Assembly (NCBI GenBank): GCA_009917695.1
Contig: JAACJG010000006.1
Location: forward strand, 62,001 to 126,000
DNA length: 64,000 nt
Reading direction: 5' to 3'
Origin: Candidatus Rifleibacterium amylolyticum
GTDB taxonomy: Bacteria > Muiribacteriota > Ozemobacteria > Ozemobacterales > Ozemobacteraceae
Notes under the pieces: model-generated
Database searches by the model: none
Told to the model about the DNA's origin: nothing
The model's input: only the letters and a program-made list of their open reading frames with translations
Program-made: the position numbers and the translations under genes
Shown here: positions 54,101 to 61,195 of the stretch, one piece after another
Position numbering within the stretch: position 1 is the stretch's first letter
Layout: every line of letters starts with the position of its first letter

Positions 54101-57100
54101 CCTATGCGCCAGAAGTCAGCGCCGGCAATGTTGTTCTGCGCACAGTTCAGACCACAATCTCTACGGCAGAGCTTATAAATGAACCCTGGAGCAAATACCT
54201 GGCCGGCGGCAGCGCTGTATTCAGCGTAACCTATGATGCCGTGCCAATACAGAATCCGCCACACTTTCTCCAGATCTATGACCCGATCAGCAATGTCGTT
54301 CAGGGAGAAGTCGCGCTAAGCGCCATGAGCGGGAACCTAGCCACTGCAACAATAGCGAATATCGCCGCCACGACGGTTGGCCCGGTAGATTTTGCTGTGA
54401 GAATCAGAGACTCTCTCAACAACCGCACCGACAAAGTCCTTGACATGGTTTATGATGGCCTGGCACCAGACATGACTGTCTTTGACATCAGCGGCCTGGG
54501 GGTAGGTTCAACAACTGCCGAATACACATACTACAATCCACTCTCTGGCGATCTGCTTCTCAATTTTGAAGCAGTAACAACCGATACGCTCCGTCTCGCA
54601 GTTTTCAATGGCGCTGCAACTTCAACCCAGCTGTTGAATGACAGCGGCACCCCGGGCAATTACTTTCTCGCCACCGGCAGCACCTATGCCGACGGCCCAT
54701 ACACCTTTACCGTTGTCGATCTCGCCGGCAATATCGGCACAGGTCTGGCAACCCGCAAAGTTTACGCCGACGCATCTGCCCCAGTGCTTCTGTCTATTGT
54801 TCCAGAATATTCAGTTGGACAGCCCGGTCCTTATTACATAGGCAAATGTCTCGCCTCTGAAACGAGACTGGTTGTGACCTTCTCTGAACCAATGGACGCA
54901 GATCCGGCCCAGGAACCAACACTGGTGCTCACAAGAAATGCTTCAACCATCAACTGGCGCTTTGTCGGCTGGGTAAATCCTGCCGTAGCATCAACTGCCA
55001 TTTACGAAAATATCGGCGACATAACTTCTGCTCTTGAAACAGGCCAGTATCAATTCACCATGACCGGCGGAAGAGATCTGGCTTTCAACACAAGAACCCC
55101 TGCCAGCGACCAGACTAAGACCATCGAAGTCTATACCGCCGGCCCTTATGTAAATATTACTACCTATACCAATCAGAGCCATATCTATGGCACCACTCCG
55201 CAAACCAATCTCGGCTATAATCCGTTTTATACAGCTCCAGGCTCGGCCACAATCCGCATCGACTTTATCGGCACGACTTTCGACACTTACGACCTGATAG
55301 TCTCTTCAGGATCAACAGAAGTCGGCAGTTATACCGGCCTGCCTCTGCCCACTCCATCCATAATACCTTTCGAACCGACAAACGCATCCTGGTCATGGGC
55401 GGGCATTCACCCGCAGGATGCCAATTACACTCTGCGCGTTCGTGATTCCGGCGGCGATTATTCTCCCTCTTTCACATTCAGATACGATACTGCCACCCCG
55501 ACTATCAACACCGCCATTGCCATGACGACAGGCTCCGGTATTGCTACAGATACCGAATATGCTCCCGTCACTGTTCTCTACTATTCACCTGCTGCAGGCG
55601 ATGCAAACTTCAACATAACTACCATCAATCCTGATGTGATGCGGCTGCTCGTCTTCAACGGTATTGCAACACATGTAGCCGATATGACACCGGGACTTAC
55701 GAATCACAATGCCCTCTGGTCGTCGCTCAGCAACGCTGCTGCAATCGTTGATGGTCCATATATGGTTACGGGCGTGGATACGGCAGGTAATATCGCGGAT
55801 GGCACAGCCTCAACCTCTATAGTGATGATAGATACTGTGCCTCCACAACTTGCTTCGGCTGTTGTCATGATCGGTGGTCTGCCTTCGACGAGCACCGGCG
55901 TCGTTGCCACCAACACAGGTGTGTTCAGACTCACATTTGATTCAGGTATGAACACTTCCGCTGCGTCACCGACTCTGACTCTTGCCTCTGACAGCGGCAC
56001 GATCACCATGCGTGCTACCAGCTGGATCAGCTCTACTACCTGCGAATTCACCAACACTGTCGCAATTGACAAGTCATTCGCCCCAGGAACTTACAGTTAT
56101 CAGGTAAGCGGCGCGCTCGACTACGCCGGCAACACCAACGCTGTCCCTGCAATGGGTTCGTTCACAGTTGTATTGTTCACCGAAGAACCCGATCTTACCG
56201 CTTTCCAGGTTGTCAGCAATCAGACAGCTCTTTACGGGACCCAGGCATTCATAAATCGACCGCTGTCATTCGAAGCTTATGCTGCCGGTCCGGATATTGC
56301 CACATTAACTCTCAGTTATCGAACCGCCGCAGGTCATCCGTATCAGGAGCCACATCTGATACGCATTTACAACAGTGCCAACGTCCTCGCATCGGAAGCT
56401 GTGGTTCCTGGAGCCGTCGGTGGCATCAGCAGCTTTACGCTGAACTCCAGCGCTCTCGGGAATCCTCCCGCGGGTGCCACTGAATCATACAGCTTCAGGC
56501 TTATCGACAACATTGGCAACATCAGTGCGACCTACACCTTGCCAATAGTCTATGACAGCATTCGCCCCGAAGTGGCTACTGCCGCAATAAGCACTGTCTC
56601 GAATGCCATAAGCAGCCCGCTTTATTACAACGAACAACTGCACGGCGCTCTCAATGTCAGGTTCGAAACCAGCGCCTCAGCAGCAACTGATTCTCTCGTT
56701 CTGGCAATAGCGACTACTACTGCACTGCCTTATACATGGAACATGTATACCAATCTTACCACCGGTATCAGCACTTACTCGATTTCGGTCGCCAGTGCTG
56801 CCAGCCTCGCCGAAGGTCATTATGTAATCACTGCTGCCGATATGGCCGGCAACTTTGCCACAGGCACAGCTTCGATTACCATGTTTGTCGTCGACCGCAC
56901 AGCACCGGTAGTTCTGACCGCAACAACGTCGACAACATTGCCAGTCGTAAGTGCAACTGCCGGCGGTGCCACCTTCACTGTGCAGTTCAACGAGCACATG
57001 AATGAACTGTCTTCTGCAACACCGGCACTTGTGATAGCCACCACAACCGCCCAGATCGCCTGCACCTTCAAAGGCTGGATCGCATCAGATACTGCACAGT

Positions 57101-60100
57101 TCGTAAACACTGCCACAATCAGCAACGCCCTGCCACAGGGTGATTACGACTGTCGCGTCATTGCCTGGGATCTTACCGGCAACAAACTCGACACCAACAA
57201 CGCAGGCACCATGGTTGTTCAGTCTCGCGGCCCGATCATTGCATCGTGGAGCACTGTCTCCTACCAGCAGACGACAGCAAGCGAAACCCTTGCCAGTGGC
57301 CTGGAAATGCTGACCAATCAGCCATTCAGCGTCGATGTCTGGCCAAATGCTGCAACCATAACCATTGAACTGGCAGCGGCACCGGATGCAGAACCAATAC
57401 ATCTGCATTTCATGCAGGATAACACAACAGTAGCATCTTATCCTCTGGTTCTTAACGGAATGATAGCGAGCTTCACCTGGTCGGATGCCGCCAGTCCGAC
57501 TCCAACCCTGGCAACGACATATACCATGCGGATTGCAGATGATAACGGCGACTTCTCGCTCGAAAGCCTGCCATGGCGCATGGATAATGCCTCTCCGTCA
57601 GTACAGCTTCTCACCATTACCGGCGGCGAACTGGCCACCAGTTCGGTTTACTTCAATCCTGCCCGCCACCGCTATATCACCACCAGGTTCAACACAGCTG
57701 AAAGCGAGGCACCCAGACTTCGTATTCGCGGAAGTAATTCGACAGATACCTTTGAGCTGACCAGCGCAGGTACAAATCAGTGGTCTACCAACTTTGAAGG
57801 CCTTTACAGCCGCCCGAACAATCTCGGAAACTATGCTACGTTACCGGATGCCACCTACGCACTCGACATGGTTGACCGCGCCGGAAATATCGCATTCCTG
57901 GCTTCTGACGGTCTGCCTATCGACTTCGAAGTGGTAATCGACACCCTGGCGCCGATAGTAGCAACATACAGCACAAAAGTTGCCGGCAACAACGTAACCT
58001 CTTTTGCACCGGCCGCCGGCAATCTCGATATTACGGCAGTATCGGCTGAAACTCTTGTTGCGACAGGAGTTTACTGGATAGAAGTTCTCGATAACACTGG
58101 TGTCAGAGTCAATCGCCTGCCACTCACAGACAGTGTCGGCAGTTTCACTGCTACATGGGATGGCACCAACAGTGACGGTGATCTCGTGCTTGACGGTTAT
58201 TACACTTTAAGAGCCACTGACTACGCCGGAAACCCGACAATCAACTCGATTACTGTATTCGCTCGAACCACACCGTTCAGAGTCTCGACTATCGAGCAGG
58301 TTTCTGCTACTTCGGCTCGAATGTGGTTCAATCATGACATAGACGACACGACGTTTGGCGGCACACCGATCACTTCGGTGCCGGCTCTCGCCATCAGCGG
58401 CCTTGTCCGCGACCAGGAAAGGGCGATCACCTTTAACGTCAACCCGGCATTTACTCATGATACTTCCTACGTATTCACAGTTGCCACCAACACAATCAAG
58501 AGCGTATTCGGCTCTGGAATCTCTGAGACAGCAAGCACTGCCGTCCTGGTAGCAGATGGTCGAGGACCTGTTATCACTGGCGTCAGCTTCCATGGTCTTA
58601 CCGGCCAGCAGGAATTCAGAGTAGAATTTGACGAGAACTATACCGCAGCTTCAGCCGGCGATAAAGCGAACTACACACTTACCAGTGCCAGTGGTGCTAT
58701 GAGTATAGTACTGGCCACCACTCAGTCTGATCTGCGCAGTGTCGTTCTCACAGCCGACCCGGCACTGATCGAAAATGCCGACTACACCATAACTGCAAAC
58801 AACATAGTCGACAATTACGGCAACGCCACCAGTTCTTCGCTCGCCTTCAAAGGCCGCGATCTGACACCACCCGTTCTTACCGTATCGGCGTTCTCCAACC
58901 CGGCTAACGAAAACGATATAATTGTTGTCGTAACCAGTAACGAAACGCTGAAGAGCGCACCGAACCTCAGCGTGGCTCAAAGCAATGCGCCAGTTATCAC
59001 CACGGTCATGCAACAGGGTGCCGAACCAAAATCCTATATGATCGGCGTCAGTCTCAGTCCTTCTTACGCCGGCAATGGAACTCTGAGTGCTGAGGCACAG
59101 GATGTCGCCGGCAACACCGGTTATGGAACAAACACCTTCACGGTAGCCTACGTCTCATCGACGAGAGCATCTATTGTAATGTCGGCTGACAGCATGCTGG
59201 CACTCAATTTCAGCGAGCAAAGTCTGAAATCGGATGCGACCGTCAAGATTCTGCAACACAAACTCGAAAAGTCAGAATCTACCGGCGGCGCAATCAGAAC
59301 TTCTCTGCAACGGCAACTAAGAGCAGCCATGGGTTCTCTGCGCGGCAGCGCAGCAACAGACACCGTTCTGCCCAACCACGTTGAGCTGATTCCTGTATCT
59401 GATGCTTACGAAATCGGTATTCTCAAGAGCAAGGTCAACAACGGATTTAACGTAAATCTCTTGAGCAATGTAGCTACTTCGACCACCGGTATAGCACTGT
59501 TTAACCAGGTCGGCGACAGCTGGAACTTCGTAACCGCCAGCCGTGACAAGGAAGGGGCATTCACTGCCCGAACCGGCTCATCGCAGATCTTCGCGATCAT
59601 GCGCGATATCGCGGCGCCGCGCCTGAACCTTGCTGCTGACATGGAATTGAGCGAACCGTTCCGCACTGCCAGACCTGAATTCAGAGGTCGTGTCGAAGAA
59701 GCCGGTTCGGGTATCGACCCCAGAACAGTCATCGCCCGCATCGACGGCGGGCCGGGACAGCCGGTTCAGGTCGACAGCAACGGCAACTTCGTGTTCACAC
59801 CAATCGCCGACCTGGTGGCCGGCGACCACGATCTCGTGATCAAGGCTGCTGACCGCACTGGTAATACCGGTCTGATGGCTGCTACCAGGTTCCAGATCGT
59901 AATGCCGCTGAGCATCAGCCAGATCGTTCAATACCCCAACCCGGCTAACCGCCGCATGTTCATCAGAATAAGCGCGAACCGGAACGATCTGACCAGCGAC
60001 CTGGTAACGGTGACCATCTACGATGTTGCCGGTCATAAAGTCGACAACCTTGATTACATCAAGGCCGTCAAAGAAAATGTGGTTGGCCAGCGTTACCTTT

Positions 60101-60240
60101 ACGATATCCCATGGGATCTGCGCAACAGTGAAGGCAAGCCTGTCGCCAATGGCGTCTACTTTGCCCGTATTGTAGTAAGAGACCCGGATAATCCATCGAT
60201 CAAGACCAAACGCAATTTCAAACTGGCAGTATTGAGGTAA
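48187..60240 (+). CDS. 4,017-residue secreted Ig-like repeat protein with FlgD-like C-terminal domain
   Basis: GAGGAG precedes the ATG. The signal peptide is MKRSSLLFFALILIFNLYPQ...ALA. Right after it, DVDGNGYINRGD matches a calcium-binding EF-hand-type loop (D.D.NG.....D). Residues 40-1270 are about ten Ig-like domains starting with an I..GD or IR.GD strand and ending with D..GN. Residues about 1270-1860 are Big/SbsA-like domains with VTFSE.MD and F.KNMD patterns. Residues about 1870-3250 are a four-fold supra-module of some 350 residues. The region to about 3700 has further FlgD-like and Ig-like domains (AVSAETLVATGVYWIEVLDNTG). The C-terminus (ISQIVQYPNPANRRMFIRI...IPWDLRNSEGKPVANGVYF) is a FlgD-Ig-like module of the type used as a secretion tail. 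Likely a surface filament or adhesin. Confidence 0.9.
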   Translation: MKRSSLLFFALILIFNLYPQCPALAVSNLSNGVIQLLNDVDGNGYINRGDTIRVSCTAVFVAPATAWVIAPTVDLSQIGIANTAMADQGGGNFRVDITLTNWNQAVNYIPRNITIYCRADDEIFNNTVTAAPTFDLAQVEGTGASAINDVTLTNRARLGERLRIQITDNRYQTDPLGGTICTVNLTPIGGNAATPMPYVGGNVFRVLSDPIPAGINYTGPLTITLNDPMLGHAAVGYLTANVIVDSGVPTVDFGNTSVVIQSGNPTALPGDVLRITAAVTAYDNETVTVFCADLNGLATSVPALNPAFPMPLISSSGLGNPAVWQIDVTLRDADLKSPSLLFTFTFTDDDGNVITVPRYISIDLDAPNVLNPTARVWLPEGTLSPTNTATTTCRLEFIASVSIDINPDTLTASIDLSEIGASAQYPMTRVGMSNNYRAYYTVPQGNLEDILGYEFTISVRDAAGNLVAQSTAPQIRIDNKPPVLSNMQLTSSNPVNPNIIRAGDQFTVQCTVTDIESGSASVDLSRLGIAPPYQLLPVGSNVYRRTWTLPPASTSLALDPIVDEYVALRVYANDTVDSGSYVGHIVDGYTGQLMIDNDAPQILTATYTSVHNQYPTDALGYVRIGDSISFYAQVASDPITVTINMLNLGQGNAENMWQSTNPAFPLDDGWYEYNLNGDVPEGLLNRQTVQFRVTATDDAGNADTYDVSVPIDNRPVKVSNFDVDVTYQLDRNDTDISIINLNKHVKLTVTLTQPVPAEADPVSTPHASATIDLSNFGLGTAEAMTYDAGLGAYTYEFDNTLPQNIDLASYRFQTTIKDISGNRTLSQSAMRRVDNWPPTFNASPTANVVGGGSSAKIGDSILFRADIKNNENTAPVIDLDSLGLSSAQAMTLISSIGGVNRYEYTATISAGTSNGTDTAWIITARDNDLNYATDTTNLLTVDSSAPQVATALTVSGNSQAGIIRAGENLTFTLRLATDTTIASDSVTVDLRMIGIDNAVYQITNTDTYATGSLWVANVTSLATTTEYTNVRFTATITDASGNVTTSNSQLFSEIDCRPVTISNFGLTLWQDNGVVNPGFAGPDDVVMIWASATYYQDAVLTGNLATGAVGLEVDYASATLTYNSTRNRHEGLITIATNTVTSWPVVAGNLIYRVRAVDNVSNITSTAYTTCPDFVVRNIMPTALTSGINLSPNYYLATTSTDVLIYNLASSTTGDGLIASITFADDLVIHKAWLDFREFGTGTVDLKTDNSSSAVTISGYTVNRLPPIEDGVSRRVWLYAMDQAGNATYTSERVFIDNIAPTLVSAEFDGEILSVALSENFDNNSFVVENWQIIGSSTLGAPASLTFNATAPNEILDWSSFQLELDISHLRTMAGWASTPIYLKVTNTATSAVTDMWGNELRPVEYFPITITDSSWREPARITHFTVEQNWPNSVNIDLLFSKNMDQDSLAATAAVLLLATDTSGTFATNVDYNLGYVFQASSTAQASDTFAWQSPTHLRITLCETGRRWVAKKLTNNTSQKLYFACRNTLRPFVIDFLGKPVTHIDPTSPLPGVDNRPVSNFAFRGPPDDPKLSIGERSLVLSASDLLLLSNSPYNNNETVPYLIEPTPTFNNRVTSFHGKIILHESNSGSTQVLEFEPLATTTNQLFASTTVTLKLTDDDLVNILALYQANPSPIWEMTIQAGAFTNLWGNSNLAYLPSSFPGAMQVATGTPAASATLAAVSMSDKPPVSAKLAGELIFEVEVFPPDIDGIPLPLQWQTTPKAGIFLQDAGNTWVASGTFVNYTERTVDGRLRGVFRYQNTAALPTNLQSVPAVVNIYGVTDIFGNSKDLTASYAYDLNTKNDGAVEGFTDAASAGIILDTQKPVVMVNQIIPNDYIGKIPAGSIFRVNFDEDMNQAIIPTLTLATSTQTMTFTFSSWSASATAEFTNDSAFTSTLPNGTWYYQVTGGTDIAGNIMTTTGATAFPVQVRTYAPEVSAGNVVLRTVQTTISTAELINEPWSKYLAGGSAVFSVTYDAVPIQNPPHFLQIYDPISNVVQGEVALSAMSGNLATATIANIAATTVGPVDFAVRIRDSLNNRTDKVLDMVYDGLAPDMTVFDISGLGVGSTTAEYTYYNPLSGDLLLNFEAVTTDTLRLAVFNGAATSTQLLNDSGTPGNYFLATGSTYADGPYTFTVVDLAGNIGTGLATRKVYADASAPVLLSIVPEYSVGQPGPYYIGKCLASETRLVVTFSEPMDADPAQEPTLVLTRNASTINWRFVGWVNPAVASTAIYENIGDITSALETGQYQFTMTGGRDLAFNTRTPASDQTKTIEVYTAGPYVNITTYTNQSHIYGTTPQTNLGYNPFYTAPGSATIRIDFIGTTFDTYDLIVSSGSTEVGSYTGLPLPTPSIIPFEPTNASWSWAGIHPQDANYTLRVRDSGGDYSPSFTFRYDTATPTINTAIAMTTGSGIATDTEYAPVTVLYYSPAAGDANFNITTINPDVMRLLVFNGIATHVADMTPGLTNHNALWSSLSNAAAIVDGPYMVTGVDTAGNIADGTASTSIVMIDTVPPQLASAVVMIGGLPSTSTGVVATNTGVFRLTFDSGMNTSAASPTLTLASDSGTITMRATSWISSTTCEFTNTVAIDKSFAPGTYSYQVSGALDYAGNTNAVPAMGSFTVVLFTEEPDLTAFQVVSNQTALYGTQAFINRPLSFEAYAAGPDIATLTLSYRTAAGHPYQEPHLIRIYNSANVLASEAVVPGAVGGISSFTLNSSALGNPPAGATESYSFRLIDNIGNISATYTLPIVYDSIRPEVATAAISTVSNAISSPLYYNEQLHGALNVRFETSASAATDSLVLAIATTTALPYTWNMYTNLTTGISTYSISVASAASLAEGHYVITAADMAGNFATGTASITMFVVDRTAPVVLTATTSTTLPVVSATAGGATFTVQFNEHMNELSSATPALVIATTTAQIACTFKGWIASDTAQFVNTATISNALPQGDYDCRVIAWDLTGNKLDTNNAGTMVVQSRGPIIASWSTVSYQQTTASETLASGLEMLTNQPFSVDVWPNAATITIELAAAPDAEPIHLHFMQDNTTVASYPLVLNGMIASFTWSDAASPTPTLATTYTMRIADDNGDFSLESLPWRMDNASPSVQLLTITGGELATSSVYFNPARHRYITTRFNTAESEAPRLRIRGSNSTDTFELTSAGTNQWSTNFEGLYSRPNNLGNYATLPDATYALDMVDRAGNIAFLASDGLPIDFEVVIDTLAPIVATYSTKVAGNNVTSFAPAAGNLDITAVSAETLVATGVYWIEVLDNTGVRVNRLPLTDSVGSFTATWDGTNSDGDLVLDGYYTLRATDYAGNPTINSITVFARTTPFRVSTIEQVSATSARMWFNHDIDDTTFGGTPITSVPALAISGLVRDQERAITFNVNPAFTHDTSYVFTVATNTIKSVFGSGISETASTAVLVADGRGPVITGVSFHGLTGQQEFRVEFDENYTAASAGDKANYTLTSASGAMSIVLATTQSDLRSVVLTADPALIENADYTITANNIVDNYGNATSSSLAFKGRDLTPPVLTVSAFSNPANENDIIVVVTSNETLKSAPNLSVAQSNAPVITTVMQQGAEPKSYMIGVSLSPSYAGNGTLSAEAQDVAGNTGYGTNTFTVAYVSSTRASIVMSADSMLALNFSEQSLKSDATVKILQHKLEKSESTGGAIRTSLQRQLRAAMGSLRGSAATDTVLPNHVELIPVSDAYEIGILKSKVNNGFNVNLLSNVATSTTGIALFNQVGDSWNFVTASRDKEGAFTARTGSSQIFAIMRDIAAPRLNLAADMELSEPFRTARPEFRGRVEEAGSGIDPRTVIARIDGGPGQPVQVDSNGNFVFTPIADLVAGDHDLVIKAADRTGNTGLMAATRFQIVMPLSISQIVQYPNPANRRMFIRISANRNDLTSDLVTVTIYDVAGHKVDNLDYIKAVKENVVGQRYLYDIPWDLRNSEGKPVANGVYFARIVVRDPDNPSIKTKRNFKLAVLR
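53800..57950 (+). repeat. Four tandem ~1.05-kb supra-modules in the 4,017-residue protein
   Basis: Three domain types alternate four times. Type A (FRVNF.EDMN...LTLATS...W...A.F.N...LP.G.Y.Y.V.G..D.AGN) starts near 53823, 54836, 55888 and 56938. Type C follows near 54106, 55140, 56179 and 57230. Type B (YYNP..G...F......LRL.VFNG...Y..DGPY....VD.AGN) starts near 54505, 55555, 56617 and 57640. Periods are 1,013-1,062 bases. Confidence 0.8.
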
Positions 60241-60243
60241 AAA

Positions 60244-61008
60244 ATGTATAAACTGATCACGAAAAACCTTGTTAAAACTGCATTTGTAATCTTCATCGTC
60301 GGCGTCAGCCTGGTAATTGGCTGCGGCGGTGGAGGTGGCGGAACTGGTCGCCAGACACTGCCTGGAGAAAATCCAGCCGGACCGGTCATCATTATCGGCA
60401 CCGGCACCGGAACCGGAACAGGAACGGGGACGGGAACAGGCACTGGCACTGGAACTGGCACTGGAACAGATACCGAACTTACAGTTAACGAGAAACTCAA
60501 TAAAGGCTGGGCAGAAATGACAGCAGGTAACTGGGGCGGTGCGATGCTTCATTTTGAAGACGCGCTCAATGACACGCGTGCGACTGTTGCTCAACGCCAG
60601 CAGGCCTTCAATGGTCGTGGCTGGTCCAGGGTCAAATACTACAACACACTCTCCGGCATGTCTGACTTCATTCAAGCCGGCGATCTCAAGGAATCGCTGC
60701 TCGGCTACGCTCTGGGTCTGATTCAACAAAGCACACAAAGTGGCATTGCTCAGGCGGTTACAATTCTCAAAGATATTGGTCTTGACGACGAATCCTATAC
60801 GCTGACCCTCGAACATCAGTCGATTGGAGTCAGTACGGCCGAAGCGCGTGCCATGCTTTCCTATGCTCACTTCTGGCGTGGCAACGCAGGAGATGCTGAC
60901 GAAGCGCGCAGACTAATCATAAGAGCCAGAACTGAAGATTCATCAGAAACTTCTTCTGTCGCACAGATTTATAACACTCTCAAAGCAGCAGGTCTGACTG
61001 GCATATGA
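60244..61008 (+). CDS. TPR-like lipoprotein with a Gly-Thr repeat linker
   Basis: 254 residues. ATG lies four bases after the giant gene's stop. The N-terminus ends in the lipobox-like VSLVIGC followed by six glycines, so it is a predicted lipoprotein. A linker of a dozen Gly-Thr pairs follows (60397-60468), then a helical TPR-like domain: LNKGWAEMTAGNWGGAMLHFEDALND, RQQAFNGRGWSRVKYYN, AEARAMLSYAHFWRGNAGDADEARRLI. It probably sits at the outer membrane and may help assemble or hold the adjacent giant proteins. The tight spacing means co-translation with the upstream gene. Confidence 0.85.
   Translation: MYKLITKNLVKTAFVIFIVGVSLVIGCGGGGGGTGRQTLPGENPAGPVIIIGTGTGTGTGTGTGTGTGTGTGTGTDTELTVNEKLNKGWAEMTAGNWGGAMLHFEDALNDTRATVAQRQQAFNGRGWSRVKYYNTLSGMSDFIQAGDLKESLLGYALGLIQQSTQSGIAQAVTILKDIGLDDESYTLTLEHQSIGVSTAEARAMLSYAHFWRGNAGDADEARRLIIRARTEDSSETSSVAQIYNTLKAAGLTGI
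60397..60468 (+). repeat. Twelve-unit GGNACN hexamer tract coding Gly-Thr
   Basis: Twelve consecutive hexamers (GGCACC, GGAACC, GGAACA, GGAACG, GGGACG, GGCACT and so on). Each unit adds two residues, so slippage by whole units keeps the reading frame and only changes linker length. Confidence 0.9.
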
Positions 61009-61046
61009 TGAATTGATGTTCCCACATTGACTGGGAAAAAGGGATA

Positions 61047-61078
61047 GGCCGGCAGGTCGAACAATCGATCTGCCGGCC
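61047..61078 (+). terminator. Hairpin after the lipoprotein gene, possible terminator
   Basis: GGCCGGCAG-G-TCGA pairs with TCGA-T-CTGCCGGCC around an ACAA loop. The tail is CACACATTTT, only a weak T tract, so transcription may partly continue into the next giant gene. Confidence 0.6.
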
Positions 61079-61195
61079 ACACATTTTAGCCCGATACGCT
61101 CAGATCATTTTTTTTACTCCGGTTTTCGTCAGGAATTGCCGATGAACTATCTGACTAGTCGAAAACTATCAGTTCCACCCGGAGGAACCATTGCT

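Noticed and set aside
59578-60870. 430-residue ORF on the minus strand
   Set aside because: Antisense to the end of the 4,017-residue gene and to the lipoprotein gene; its low-complexity part is the complement of the GGNACN tract.
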